A stretch of DNA of 52,184 nt from Oscillospiraceae bacterium. Its GTDB lineage: Bacteria; Bacillota; Clostridia; Oscillospirales; Ruminococcaceae. Positions 8,876-17,839 of the stretch are shown here, in pieces. Position 1 is the stretch's first letter. Each line of letters begins with the position of its first letter. Position numbers and translations under genes: made by a program. Under the pieces are notes generated by a model. That model searched no databases. It saw nothing but the letters and a program-made list of their open reading frames with translations, and had not been told where the DNA came from. The DNA lies in NCBI GenBank assembly GCA_902772105.1, contig CACXZI010000003.1, positions 1 to 52,184 on the forward strand. The letters are read 5' to 3'.

Positions 8876-9289
8876 GGGGGCGTAAAGGTTTCGACGGGAC
8901 TAACAAAGTAGAATAAGCGGGCAGAGTTTTTTCTTTCTCTTTAAAAAAGATAATTAAATTTTAAATGCAAACAAAATTGCAGGTGGAGAACCACCAATAA
9001 ACAAAAGAAGAATTGGATTTGTTTCAAAAAAATCTAATTCTCTATTAAAGGTAGCTTAATAGAACACTACCGAGCTTTATTTTAATTTGTTGTTGCGGTT
9101 AATTTAAAGCTTCATTAAAAGCAGCAATATCTTTTAGACTGCTCGAGTCTATTAGAGAAATTTAGAGCTAACTCACATTTTAATTTGCTTTTTGTTTATG
9201 TGTGAGGAAATAAAAACAAAAAGCTACGCTCGTAGAAAGTTTTATGTAGTTTTTTTCGGACAGGGGTTCGACTCCCCTCGCCTCCACCA
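8876..9289 (+). ncRNA. ssrA: tmRNA (one-piece) with an unusually long tag frame
   Basis: The tRNA-like ends are canonical: 5' GGGGGCG followed by TAAAGGTTTCGACGGG, and 3' T arm GGGGTTCGACTCCCC, acceptor CGCCTCC, discriminator A and encoded CCA (9287-9289). The tag frame should resume at GCA (8967) followed by AAC, the usual Ala-Asn opening. It then stays open for 30 codons to TAA-TAG (9057-9062), starting ANKIAGGE and ending SLLKVA. The stop codon sits in the expected hairpin loop (GGTAG 9050-9054 with CTACC 9067-9071). Two further hairpins lie inside the tag frame: GGTGG/CCACC at 8982-8995 and a 12-pair stem at 9009-9020/9030-9041. The total length of 414 bases is longer than usual. The resume codon is assigned by analogy. 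Confidence 0.95.
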
Positions 9290-9589
9290 AATTAGTTATA
9301 AAAATTATTTAAAAATAGATTAATTTAAAAAATTTATTATTAAAAATTTTAGTATTAATTAAAGATTTTTTTATTTAATATATCTAAGTTATATTATAGT
9401 TAAATTTTATTTTTTTTAATATAAAAAATATTCAATTATTATATTGGTATTTTTGCAGATATCAATGTTTTTTTGGATTAATAATATTTGTAAAATCATG
9501 AATTAATAACCAAAATTTTACATTCAGTTGAAATATATAATATATATGTCAAATTCATGAAGTATAAAAAGTGAATGAAGTTTTTAATT
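9290..9589. other. AT-rich spacer after ssrA
   Basis: About 300 bases between tmRNA and a decayed secreted-protein gene. There is no clear tmRNA terminator and no frame. A weak TATAAT-like string near 9535 may be the old promoter of the pseudogene. Confidence 0.4.
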
Positions 9590-9959
9590 ATGAAAAAATT
9601 TAAAATTTTAAAAATATTGAGTGCCATAACCATTTTAACATTAATTGGAAATTTGAAAGTTTTTGTAGCAAAAAACAATACAAAAAATTCTATAAATTTA
9701 TTAAAAAAAATTAAATTTTCAAAAAACTATTAAAAAAAGAAAGTTTAACATTAAAAGAAATAAAACAAAATATATTTTTTAATCAAGATTATTTTTTTAA
9801 AGTTATGATATTTTTAAAATTACCAGAAAAAGAAAATAAAAATATAAAAAACAAATATTTTATATTTATTTTGCTATTAAACATTTAATAACTACCTATT
9901 CACATAATATTTTAAGAATGAAATTTGCTATACATAAGAATGATTTTTCCAATTCTTAA
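9590..9959 (+). pseudogene. Frameshifted remnant of a secreted protein (signal peptide related to the M16-type peptidase)
   Basis: The first intact stretch (9590-9733, 47 residues) opens with a signal peptide containing LTLIGNLKVFVAKNN. This closely matches LILIGNIKVFATKEN in the M16-type peptidase gene at 33196. It stops at TAA 9731, but coding-like sequence continues in another frame to 9888 (KKESLTLKEIKQN, FFNQDYFFK) and in a third frame to 9959 (FAIKHLITTYSHNILRMKF). That makes at least two frameshifts. FFNQDYF is reminiscent of FINKDYF in the intact gene. A short secreted peptide from the first frame cannot be excluded. I read it as a dead family member that has also lost internal sequence. 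Confidence 0.55.
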
Positions 9960-10020
9960 AAATAATACAGAAAAATATATTAAAAATAATTTAAAAAATT
10001 AAAAACAAGCTGAAAATTTA

Positions 10021-10062
10021 AATAAAATAAAAAATCACTCTAGTTCTATTTTTTCTAGAGTG
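10021..10062 (-). terminator. Terminator of the DUF3006/metallo-hydrolase pair, possibly bidirectional
   Basis: CACTCTAG (10036-10043) and CTAGAGTG (10055-10062) form a perfect eight-pair stem. On the minus strand it is followed by ATTTTTTATTTTATT, a good T tract. On the plus strand the tail GGTCTTTTAATTTT is weaker but could end transcripts of the decayed gene before it. Confidence 0.75.
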
Positions 10063-10099
10063 GTCTTTTAATTTTATTAACAAAAAATCTGGTTAAAAA

Positions 10100-10324
10100 T
10101 TAATCATCAGAAAAAAGATCTTCTTGCAAATTAAAAATATCTTCCCTTTCTTGTTTTGTTTTTTCTTTATCTATTTTAAAAGTTCCATCTTTTAAAACCT
10201 TCACTATATCCCCTTCTTTTATGTTTTTAGGAAGTTTTTTAATTTCTATTTTTTTAATTTTTTCGTCTTCATCGACACAAATTGCAAAATTTCCTTCGAA
10301 TCTATCAATACTAAAATATTTCAT
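10100..10324 (-). CDS. Small DUF3006-like protein
   Basis: This acidic 74-residue protein starts MKYFSIDRFEGNFAICVDED and continues IKKLPKNIKEGDIVKV. This is the pattern of the DUF3006 family as I remember it: short beta-rich proteins often encoded next to ComEC-like hydrolases. Its start overlaps the stop of the upstream hydrolase (ATGA, bases 10321-10324), so the two are translationally coupled. The function is unknown; the linkage suggests a partner or accessory of the hydrolase. Confidence 0.75.
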   Translation of the reverse strand: MKYFSIDRFEGNFAICVDEDEKIKKIEIKKLPKNIKEGDIVKVLKDGTFKIDKEKTKQEREDIFNLQEDLFSDD

Positions 10325-11232
10325 CCTTTGCTATCACCTTTTTCAACCTTATAGAATAATTTTTTGTCTTTATATGCAAAAACAATTGTTCCATTTAAAT
10401 CTGTTCTAAATATTTTTTTTATGTTTGATTTTAACAAACTATTTAAAACCTTTTTATGCGGATGCCCATATGGATTGTTTAAACCAACTTCAGCAACACA
10501 ATATTTTGGTTTAACAGCTTCTAAAAATTGTTTAGTGTTAGATGTGAAACTGCCATGATGACTTAGTTTAAAAACGTCTGCTTTTATATTTTGATTGCTA
10601 TTTAAAACATCTTTTTCAGCACTTTTTTCCATATCACCACAGAGTAAAAAAGAATATCCAGAATGAGAAAACAAAGCCCCAACAGAAAAGTTATTTAAAT
10701 TTTCATAATTTTGACCTACAGGGCCTATTATGTTCAACTTCCCTTCCCCTAAATCAAAAACTTCTTTATTTTGTGCTTTTTTAACGCTAATATTCTTTTC
10801 TTTTATTTTTTTTAAAAACTTTTTATATGTAGCATTTGTAGGGATTAAATTTTTTGGTATATATGGCATTATAATGCACCCAACTTCCACATTATCAAAA
10901 ACATCAGCCATACCTCCAATATGATCTGTGTGCGGATGTGTTGCTATAACATAATCTAACTTTTTAATTCCTAAATTTTTTAAATATCTAACAACAATAT
11001 TCCCTTTATCTTTTTCTCCAGCATCAATTAAAACATTTTTATCATCACTAACAATTAATTCACAATCTCCCTGGCCAACATCAATAAAGTGCACACTAAA
11101 AGGAGCATCTTTATAAATTAAATCGTCGTGCCTATTTTTTCCTTTAAAAAAATGCCAACCAATAACAAGGCCAACAGAAACCAAAACAAGAATTAATAAT
11201 ACCTTATTTTTAAAAACTTTTTTATTCAACAC
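10321..11232 (-). CDS. ComEC/Rec2-like metallo-beta-lactamase-fold hydrolase, membrane-anchored
   Basis: It has one N-terminal membrane segment (about residues 9-27), followed by a secreted metallo-hydrolase domain like the C-terminal domain of the DNA-uptake protein ComEC. It opens VHFIDVGQGDCELI, continues NVLIDAGE, and carries the zinc motif THPHTDHIGG. Later come CGDMEKSAEKDVL and LSHHGSFTSN, then VGLNNPYGHPH. The ComEC membrane channel domain is absent, so a stand-alone extracellular nuclease or hydrolase is more likely than DNA uptake. A GTG at 11232 follows GGAGG by only four bases; the adjoining TTG at 11229 (spacing seven) is an equally good start. It forms an operon with the DUF3006-like gene. 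Confidence 0.87.
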   Translation of the reverse strand: MLNKKVFKNKVLLILVLVSVGLVIGWHFFKGKNRHDDLIYKDAPFSVHFIDVGQGDCELIVSDDKNVLIDAGEKDKGNIVVRYLKNLGIKKLDYVIATHPHTDHIGGMADVFDNVEVGCIIMPYIPKNLIPTNATYKKFLKKIKEKNISVKKAQNKEVFDLGEGKLNIIGPVGQNYENLNNFSVGALFSHSGYSFLLCGDMEKSAEKDVLNSNQNIKADVFKLSHHGSFTSNTKQFLEAVKPKYCVAEVGLNNPYGHPHKKVLNSLLKSNIKKIFRTDLNGTIVFAYKDKKLFYKVEKGDSKG

Positions 11233-12251
11233 AAATCCTCCATTTAAAAATTTCTAAAATTTTAATTTAATATATTTAATTATATGTAAATTTTTATCTA
11301 ATAGAATTTATATTTATTTAAAAAAAATCTAATACTAAAATTTTAACTAATACATATTACATTATTTTTCATTTTTTTGCAAAATATTTATTTTAAAAAT
11401 TTAATCGTTAATAAAATCTTTAAATATTATTTTATTTATTTGATTTAGTATTATATATATCATTATACTTAATATCTCATTATCATTTTTTAAATCTTAA
11501 ATTTATATTTTATTAATTAAAAACAACTTAACCTGTGATATTACCAAATATTAATATATTAACGACACCTTTCTATAAAATCTTATAAAATCTCCAACTA
11601 AAAATTTTCAGCTAAATATTAAAATTCTTAATTTATTTCAAAAAAATAAAATATCTATTCTACAATTAATTTAAACATTTCTATCCATTTTCATATTTAT
11701 TATTTCATTAAAGAAATATACAACAACCATTTTCTAAGTAAGTTTTTTTAAAATCAAATCTTTTTATTTTAATATATTCTAACTAAATAATAAATTTTTA
11801 ACATATTAACAATTCTATTAATCTTAAATATTTTTTAAATTTAAATATAAATTTTTATTTCAAAAAAGCTTTCAATAATTCATCTAAATATCTTTAAAAA
11901 TTCTTTGTTTAACCTATTATTTTAATTTATTATTTAAAAAATATTATTTCTCGTAAACTTTTAATTTATTTTTCTTAACAAAACTTAAATTATTTTGGTA
12001 ACGGGTATTTAAAAAAGCTTACCGCTAAATCGTTTTTTCACATTATCTTATAACGGTTAAATATTAGCGTTTTAATGCTAATTTATTATTTATTAAAAAT
12101 TAATTTTTTGAAAAATATGCTATTTAACTCATAATATATTAAACACTCTAAAAAATGTTTTACAATAACCCTATATCATAAAGCATACATACTCATAACA
12201 AAAAACTTCCCTTAAAACCAAACACCTACAAATATTATAATTAAAACAATT
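11233..12251. other. Long AT-rich gap with a small less AT-rich island
   Basis: About one kilobase without a coding frame. Most is featureless, but 11996-12084 contains more G and C, with GGTAA/TTACC (around 11998 and 12022) and TTAGC/GCTAA (around 12065 and 12078) inverted pairs. I do not recognise a known RNA there. Its strand and function are undetermined. Confidence 0.4.
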
Positions 12252-14720
12252 CTATTTCTCCTCATTTAAACTAAGTTGCAAAAATTCTTCTCTTGTCATT
12301 AAAATTTCACGAGGTTTGCTTCCACTTTGCGGCCCAACAACCTTCATCATTTCTAACTCATCCATAATTCTTGCTGCCCGTGAATATCCAAGTTTCAGCT
12401 TTCGTTGCAAAAAAGACGTTGATGCTTGCCCATTTTCAACAACAGTTTCAATTGCAGCAAACAACATTGGGTCTTTTTGATCAAAATCTTCTTCCTTTTT
12501 ACTAGATTTTTTATCATTTTTAACAGCATGTCTATCTATTTCCTCAATTATTTCTTCGCTATAGTTAATTTCTTTATCCTGCTTTATATGTGCAACAATT
12601 CTTTCTATTTCTTTTTCACTTAAAAAACAACCCTGAACCCTAATTGGCTTTTGTTCATCCATTGGGTAATATAACATATCCCCTTTTCCTAAAAGTTTCT
12701 CAGCTCCAGCAACATCAATTATAGTTCTAGAATCCACCTGAGATGAAACAGTAAAAGCAATTCTACTTGGTATGTTTGCTTTAATAAGCCCAGTTATAAC
12801 ATCAACAGAAGGCCTTTGAGTTGCAATAACAAGATGCATTCCAGCAGCACGAGCCATTTGAGCTAACCTACAAATTGAATTTTCAACCTCTCTAGACATA
12901 GAAGCCATCATCAAATCTGCTAACTCATCAATTATAATAACAATATTTGGCATCTTTTCATATGGATTTCCCTCTTCATCTGTTTTTCCAGACTCAACCA
13001 ACAAATTAAAACTTTTCATTTCACGAACACCAGTTTTAGCAAAAAGTTTATATCGCTTCATCATTTCAGCAACAGCCCAACTAAGAGCTCCAGAAGCTTT
13101 TTTAGGCTCGGTTACAACAGGAACCAAAAGATGTGGAATTCCGTTATATACCCCCAACTCAACAACTTTTGGGTCTATCATAAGCAATCTAACATTTAAA
13201 GGAGAACTTTTATATAATAGCGAAACAATTAAAGAGTTAACACAAACAGATTTTCCAGACCCAGTTGCCCCAGCAATTAAAACATGTGGCATTTTTGCAA
13301 TATCCGAAACCTTAACATTTCCTGCAATGTCTTTTCCTAAGGCAAATGTTAAAGGGCTCTTAGCATTTTTAAATTCTGAGCTAGAAATAACTTCTTTTAA
13401 ATATACAACCTCTTTTTCTTTGTTTGGAACCTCAATTCCAACAGCAGCCTTATTTGGAACAGGCGCTTCAATTCTAACTCCTCCTGATGCTAAATTTAAA
13501 GATATATCATCAGCAAGATTTGTTATTTTGCTGATTTTAACCCCAGCAGAAGGTTGCAGCTCATATCTAGTAACAGAAGGCCCTCTACAAATATCTGTTA
13601 TTCTTGTTTCAACACCAAAACTTTTTAGTGTGTCAACAAGCCTTGCAGCGTTTGCTTTTAATTCGGAAGAAACATCCAAATTTCCTTTATTTTCTTTGTT
13701 GTTAAGCAGTGAAACAGATGGAAAGCTATATCCATCAAAATCTTTTTTTTCAACACTATCTTTTAAATCTTCAATAAACTTTTCACTAAAATCTTGTGAT
13801 GCTTTTTTAACCAAATCATCAAGCTTTATTTTAACATCAGCATTTTGTTCTTTTTTTTCTTCAACTGCTAAATCTAATTTTTTTGTTTCTTTTTTTTCTA
13901 TTGGTTTTTCTATTTCTATTGGTTTTTCTTCAACTTTTAAAGGTTCTTCTTTAGCAACATTTTTTTCTTCCAATTTTTCTTTATCTTTAAAAAAGTTTAA
14001 ATTATCAGCAACATCTAAAGGTTCAACCTGTTTTTCTTCTTCTTCAAAACTTTCAACATCGCTTTCTCCAATAGGAACATCTATGTTGAATCTGCTATTT
14101 ATTTTAAAATTTTTAATACTAGTTTCAACCTTTTTAACCGGTTTAAATAAAACCTTAAAAAACCCAAAAATAGTTGTGCTTGTTATTATTAAAAGTAAAA
14201 CGAATAAAACAATCCAAATAAAAACAATCGCTGCTTTTTTTCCTAAAAAACTTCTAAAAAATACACTAACAATTTCTCCAGCAGCTCCACCACCAGAATA
14301 ATCTAAAACACCATATTTCCAAGCTTTTTGCAAAGATTTAATTAGGTTAACCCCTGCCATATCTTCAAAAGCATATGTTTGTATTTGTGCGCATAAAAAT
14401 ATAAAAAAAACCACGAACTGATAAAACTTAGACTTAGAGCTTTTTTTAATAATTCTAGACGAAAACAAAACAGAAACAGCCATAGTTACTATTCCCACAA
14501 AAAAAGCCAAAAAACCAAATAAACCAAAAACAATGTTGTGTAAAAGTTTCCAAAGATGTTCTCCTTTTATTAAAACAAGGAAAAACAAAAGTAGTCCAAA
14601 AGCAAAAAGCATTATGTATCTAAACTGATTTATTTCATCAATTTCTCTTTTGTTTCCTTTTGTGTTAGCTTTAGTTTTTGAACCAGAAGACGAAGACTTT
14701 TTTCTAACCTTTTTGTTCAT
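12252..14720 (-). CDS. ftsK: DNA translocase FtsK/SpoIIIE
   Basis: This hexameric ATPase pumps chromosomal DNA through the division or sporulation septum. From the N-terminus the 822 residues hold four membrane helices, a charged linker of about 200 residues rich in K/E ([15 protein letters not shown]), the alpha-beta motor, and the gamma winged helix. Walker A is AGATGSGKS near residue 480 and Walker B is [12 protein letters not shown] near 597. The gamma domain reads [20 protein letters not shown] near the end. A longer frame to 14756 exists, but the ATG at 14720 has a perfect AGGAGG four to five bases upstream. A promoter lies just upstream. FtsK and SpoIIIE are hard to separate by sequence; spoIVB elsewhere in the window makes a sporulation role possible. 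Confidence 0.95.
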   Translation of the reverse strand: MNKKVRKKSSSSGSKTKANTKGNKREIDEINQFRYIMLFAFGLLLFFLVLIKGEHLWKLLHNIVFGLFGFLAFFVGIVTMAVSVLFSSRIIKKSSKSKFYQFVVFFIFLCAQIQTYAFEDMAGVNLIKSLQKAWKYGVLDYSGGGAAGEIVSVFFRSFLGKKAAIVFIWIVLFVLLLIITSTTIFGFFKVLFKPVKKVETSIKNFKINSRFNIDVPIGESDVESFEEEEKQVEPLDVADNLNFFKDKEKLEEKNVAKEEPLKVEEKPIEIEKPIEKKETKKLDLAVEEKKEQNADVKIKLDDLVKKASQDFSEKFIEDLKDSVEKKDFDGYSFPSVSLLNNKENKGNLDVSSELKANAARLVDTLKSFGVETRITDICRGPSVTRYELQPSAGVKISKITNLADDISLNLASGGVRIEAPVPNKAAVGIEVPNKEKEVVYLKEVISSSEFKNAKSPLTFALGKDIAGNVKVSDIAKMPHVLIAGATGSGKSVCVNSLIVSLLYKSSPLNVRLLMIDPKVVELGVYNGIPHLLVPVVTEPKKASGALSWAVAEMMKRYKLFAKTGVREMKSFNLLVESGKTDEEGNPYEKMPNIVIIIDELADLMMASMSREVENSICRLAQMARAAGMHLVIATQRPSVDVITGLIKANIPSRIAFTVSSQVDSRTIIDVAGAEKLLGKGDMLYYPMDEQKPIRVQGCFLSEKEIERIVAHIKQDKEINYSEEIIEEIDRHAVKNDKKSSKKEEDFDQKDPMLFAAIETVVENGQASTSFLQRKLKLGYSRAARIMDELEMMKVVGPQSGSKPREILMTREEFLQLSLNEEK

Positions 14721-14764
14721 TATACCTCCTAATTTTTTCACATTCCATTTTTTCACTAGCTAAC

Positions 14765-14793
14765 ATTATACAACAATTAAACTGAGCATGCAA
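14765..14793 (-). promoter_or_regulatory. Promoter of ftsK
   Basis: On the minus strand, TTGCAT (14788-14793), 17-base spacer, TATAAT (14765-14770), about 45 bases before the ftsK ATG. Confidence 0.75.
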
Positions 14794-14819
14794 ATTTAAA
14801 GAAAGGGCTTTCCACAACT

Positions 14820-16379
14820 TTGATTGGTTTTAAAAATTTAAAAATTCCTAGCATAGTTAAAAATATTATTAGAATTTTAATTTTATTTTTAATACTATTT
14901 TTATATTTTAGTGCTATCTGGATTAACAAAAACTATAAAGATATTCCGCTAACTGAATCTTTTTTCTATATTTTTTCTAAAACAACAGGTTCTAAAAAGG
15001 CAGCTAACTTTGTTATAAATACTTTTTTAAAAAGTTTATTTTTTTCTTGCATTTTAGCCTACATATCAAATAAAATTAACAACAAAATAATAACAGAAAA
15101 AAACATAATATTAAAGATTAAAAAATTAAGTTTATTTAACACGATAAATTTTTTTGAAAGAAAAAAAGATTTTTTAGTTAATATAAGCATTTTAAAATTT
15201 AAATTAACAATAAAAATAAAAAGAAAATTAATATTTTATATTTTAATAATATTAAAAATTTTTATTATATTTTATTTAATTAAAACATCTTTTAATATAT
15301 TAAAACCAATTGAATATTTTAATTCTTTAAAAAGCACTTCTAACTTTATAGAAAAAAATTATGTAGACCCAAAAAATATTAACATTTCTTTCCCTAAAAA
15401 AAAACAAAATCTTGTCTTTATTTTTGTTAATAATTTAGAAAAAAATCCTAATTTAAAAGAACATAATGACGTAGTAAAATTCAAAAATAACAAAAAACTT
15501 TTTGGAACAAATTCAAAAAAAGAAAAAATAATATCAGCAACTTTAGGAATTCCATTTATATTAAACGAAAAATCTATTAATTCTTTTCCTTTTAAAAATA
15601 TATATGGTCTTGGAAATATTTTAGAAAAAGAAGGATATAACCAACTTTTTTTGTTAAGCACAAGCATTAATTTTGAAAATCGTGATATTTTAGTTAAAAA
15701 TCATGGCAAATTTAAAATTTTAGATTACGATAAAGCAGTAAAAAAAAACTTAATAAAAAAACAATTTAATAAATGGCATGAACTAGACAACAACCAACTC
15801 TTTGAAATCGCAAGATATAAATTTTTAAATTTAAACGAAAAAAATAAACCATTTAACCTTTTGATTTTAACTTCTAATTCAAATTTTTCAAATAAAATTA
15901 AAGAACAAAAATTACCAAAAAAAACAAAAAATTTAAAAAATAAAAAAAACAAACACAAAAATAAAAAAATTGAAAATAAAAAAATTAAAAATAAAGATAA
16001 AAAAATTGAATACCAACTTTTAGATACATCAGAAGAAATAAATAATTTTGTAAAATGGATTAAAAAACAAAATTGTTACAAAAACACAACAATTGTTATA
16101 TGTGAAAACTTTTTAGATAAAAACGAAAATAAAATTTCTTCGGTTAAATTCATAAACAGTAAAGTCGAACCACAAAATAATAAAAAAATATTCTCTAATT
16201 TAGATATATTTCCTTCTGTTATTTCTAGTTTAGGAGCAAAAATAGAAAACGAAAAACTAGGCCTTGGGGTTAACCTTTTTTCTAATGAACAAACATTATT
16301 AGAAAAATATGGAGAAGAATATATAGATAATGAATTCAAAAAAAAGAGCTATTTTTATGAAATTAATTGTTTTAAATAA
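14820..16379 (+). CDS. Lipoteichoic-acid-synthase/phosphoglycerol-transferase-like membrane protein, probably catalytically inactive
   Basis: The N-terminal part has membrane helices (about residues 15-34, 70-83, 138-154). The outer domain aligns by eye with the LtaS/MdoB sulfatase-fold family: NFIEKNYVDPKNI, then YGLGNILEKEGYNQLFLL, FVKWIKKQNCYKNTTIVI, DIFPSVISSLGAKIENEKL and LGLGVNLFSNEQTLLEKYG. Yet every expected active-site segment is altered. The metal-ligand LES-type site reads VNNLE (203-207), the threonine-nucleophile GTTWT-type site reads GTNSK (229-233), T-D-T-H-F reads TSNSNF (351-356), and the GDH site reads CENFL (428-432). A lysine/asparagine-rich insert fills 364-397. The protein contains no internal methionine, so a TTG (14820) is the assumed start, with a weak AAAGGG upstream. 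An open 519-codon frame argues for a retained non-catalytic role or very recent loss of selection. Confidence 0.7.
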   Translation: MIGFKNLKIPSIVKNIIRILILFLILFLYFSAIWINKNYKDIPLTESFFYIFSKTTGSKKAANFVINTFLKSLFFSCILAYISNKINNKIITEKNIILKIKKLSLFNTINFFERKKDFLVNISILKFKLTIKIKRKLIFYILIILKIFIIFYLIKTSFNILKPIEYFNSLKSTSNFIEKNYVDPKNINISFPKKKQNLVFIFVNNLEKNPNLKEHNDVVKFKNNKKLFGTNSKKEKIISATLGIPFILNEKSINSFPFKNIYGLGNILEKEGYNQLFLLSTSINFENRDILVKNHGKFKILDYDKAVKKNLIKKQFNKWHELDNNQLFEIARYKFLNLNEKNKPFNLLILTSNSNFSNKIKEQKLPKKTKNLKNKKNKHKNKKIENKKIKNKDKKIEYQLLDTSEEINNFVKWIKKQNCYKNTTIVICENFLDKNENKISSVKFINSKVEPQNNKKIFSNLDIFPSVISSLGAKIENEKLGLGVNLFSNEQTLLEKYGEEYIDNEFKKKSYFYEINCFK

Positions 16380-16411
16380 AAAACCTGTGGATTTAAATAA
16401 ACACCACAGGT
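16366..16411 (-). terminator. Terminator of the YkuD-type lipoprotein gene
   Basis: ACCTGTGG (16383-16390) and CCACAGGT (16404-16411) make a perfect eight-pair stem. On the minus strand the T-rich tail TTTTTATTTAAAAC follows, running into the 3' end of the convergent LtaS-like gene. Confidence 0.75.
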
Positions 16412-16439
16412 AGAACATTATTCAAAAAAACAAAAACTA

Positions 16440-17294
16440 TTAAACACCTGCTTCATTAGTAAATTTTTGCATTTCTTCAAGATTTATACCAAATTTATCT
16501 GCTTTATTAATAGCTATTTTACATCCGTTTTTAACCTTTTGCATTATAACTTTCATAACAGCTTCATTTATTGCAACACAACCACCTGTGTAAGGTTTTT
16601 GAAGCCCTGTACAATGCATAAAAAATCCAAAACCTTTATTAGGATCTTTTTGTGGATTATATCCCATATTAAGACAATATCTATATTCATATTTAAAATC
16701 ATCAATACGCTCACATTCGCCAACGTTAATTCCAGGAACATCATTTATATTAACCAATTCATTAAAGTGCATACCATCACGTGAATCCCCCGACCAATAA
16801 TGTTCTTTTGTTATTTGAGTATATTCCATCTTACAACCAGGATTATCTGCAATACCAAATGCTTTATCAATAGTAAAAGTTCCAATTGGTGTCATTTTAT
16901 TATTTGCATTAGAGTCTCCCATACCTTCAAACCCAATATAACCCGGAGTTTCTAAAATCATTTTCCATTTTCCATCACTATCTTTTTCATGCATACTAAC
17001 ATATGCAGTAGTACCTTCAACACCTGCAACAACAATTATTTGATCTGAATTTTCAACACCGTCTACTTTCATCAACCATTCAGGAGAATCTGTAGGATTT
17101 TGATTTTGTATAAATAAATTATTACCACATTTAGCATCATTTTTTGAATTTTTATTACCAAACAATAAACTTTTTTTATCACAAGAACTCAACATAACTG
17201 CAATCACCATCAAAATGGCAATTCTTGCAATTTTTTTTTTAATTTTTTTATTAGAATTAAACTTTTTAAATTTCAAATTTAAGTTTTTTTTCAT
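16440..17294 (-). CDS. YkuD-family (L,D-transpeptidase-like) lipoprotein
   Basis: This is a predicted lipoprotein of 284 residues. A basic N-terminus and hydrophobic stretch end in the lipobox LSSC (C38). The remainder resembles clostridial YkuD-like proteins: TPIGTFTIDKAFGI, a KEHYWSGDS segment, then FFMHCTGLQKPYTGGCVAI. There the H and the C of GGC (about residue 239) are the catalytic pair of L,D-transpeptidases. Such enzymes cross-link or modify peptidoglycan outside the membrane. The ATG at 17294 follows GAGGTG at good spacing; the GTG at 17303 overlaps that site and is rejected. It is flanked by other envelope genes and convergent with the LtaS-like gene. Confidence 0.8.
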   Translation of the reverse strand: MKKNLNLKFKKFNSNKKIKKKIARIAILMVIAVMLSSCDKKSLLFGNKNSKNDAKCGNNLFIQNQNPTDSPEWLMKVDGVENSDQIIVVAGVEGTTAYVSMHEKDSDGKWKMILETPGYIGFEGMGDSNANNKMTPIGTFTIDKAFGIADNPGCKMEYTQITKEHYWSGDSRDGMHFNELVNINDVPGINVGECERIDDFKYEYRYCLNMGYNPQKDPNKGFGFFMHCTGLQKPYTGGCVAINEAVMKVIMQKVKNGCKIAINKADKFGINLEEMQKFTNEAGV

Positions 17295-17839
17295 TAAGTT
17301 CACCTCTTAAACAATTAATATACTTATATGTATATTAAAATTCGTTTAACTTAATGAAAAAAATTTGATTTTTTTATAAAATATTTAAACATTTTATAGT
17401 TTTACAGTTTTTAATAAAGCTAAATTTTAATATTTTTCTAACAATAAAAAATATTGTGTAATACTTTTCCACAAAATTTTCTTATTAAATATTTGTTAAA
17501 TCATAATTAAATAAAATAATTTATATATTTCTAAAAATTTTATGGTTTTTATATATTTCATATTATCCCTAATTATAAGTATTGTATATTTTTAAATTCT
17601 TACGTTTATTATCTACAAAAAAATATTTAATTTTTCTTAAACTTTTTAACTTAAGTATAATAAACATAAAAATATAACTATTAAAATTCTAATATTTTTT
17701 CTATTCAAACTTTGCTTTAACTATTAAGAATAGTTTTTTTTATAAATATTTAAATAAAATAAATTCTAATTTCGACATAGTATATATACTAGAGATATAT
17801 ATAATAATAGATTTAAACACTATAATTTTAATAATTATT
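17295..17839. other. AT-rich intergenic stretch
   Basis: About 545 bases between tepA and the lipoprotein gene. A short inverted repeat AATATAC/GTATATT lies at about 17316-17335, upstream of the lipoprotein start, and could be a promoter-region operator. Otherwise featureless. Confidence 0.4.

Noticed and set aside
9496-9678. Minus-strand 60-codon frame
   Set aside because: It is antisense to the signal-peptide region of the secreted-protein remnant and has no ribosome binding site.
13327-14301. Open frame of 324 codons on the plus strand
   Set aside because: It lies fully antisense to the FtsK linker and motor region, is serine/phenylalanine-rich as expected for the complement of K/E codons, and has no family motif.
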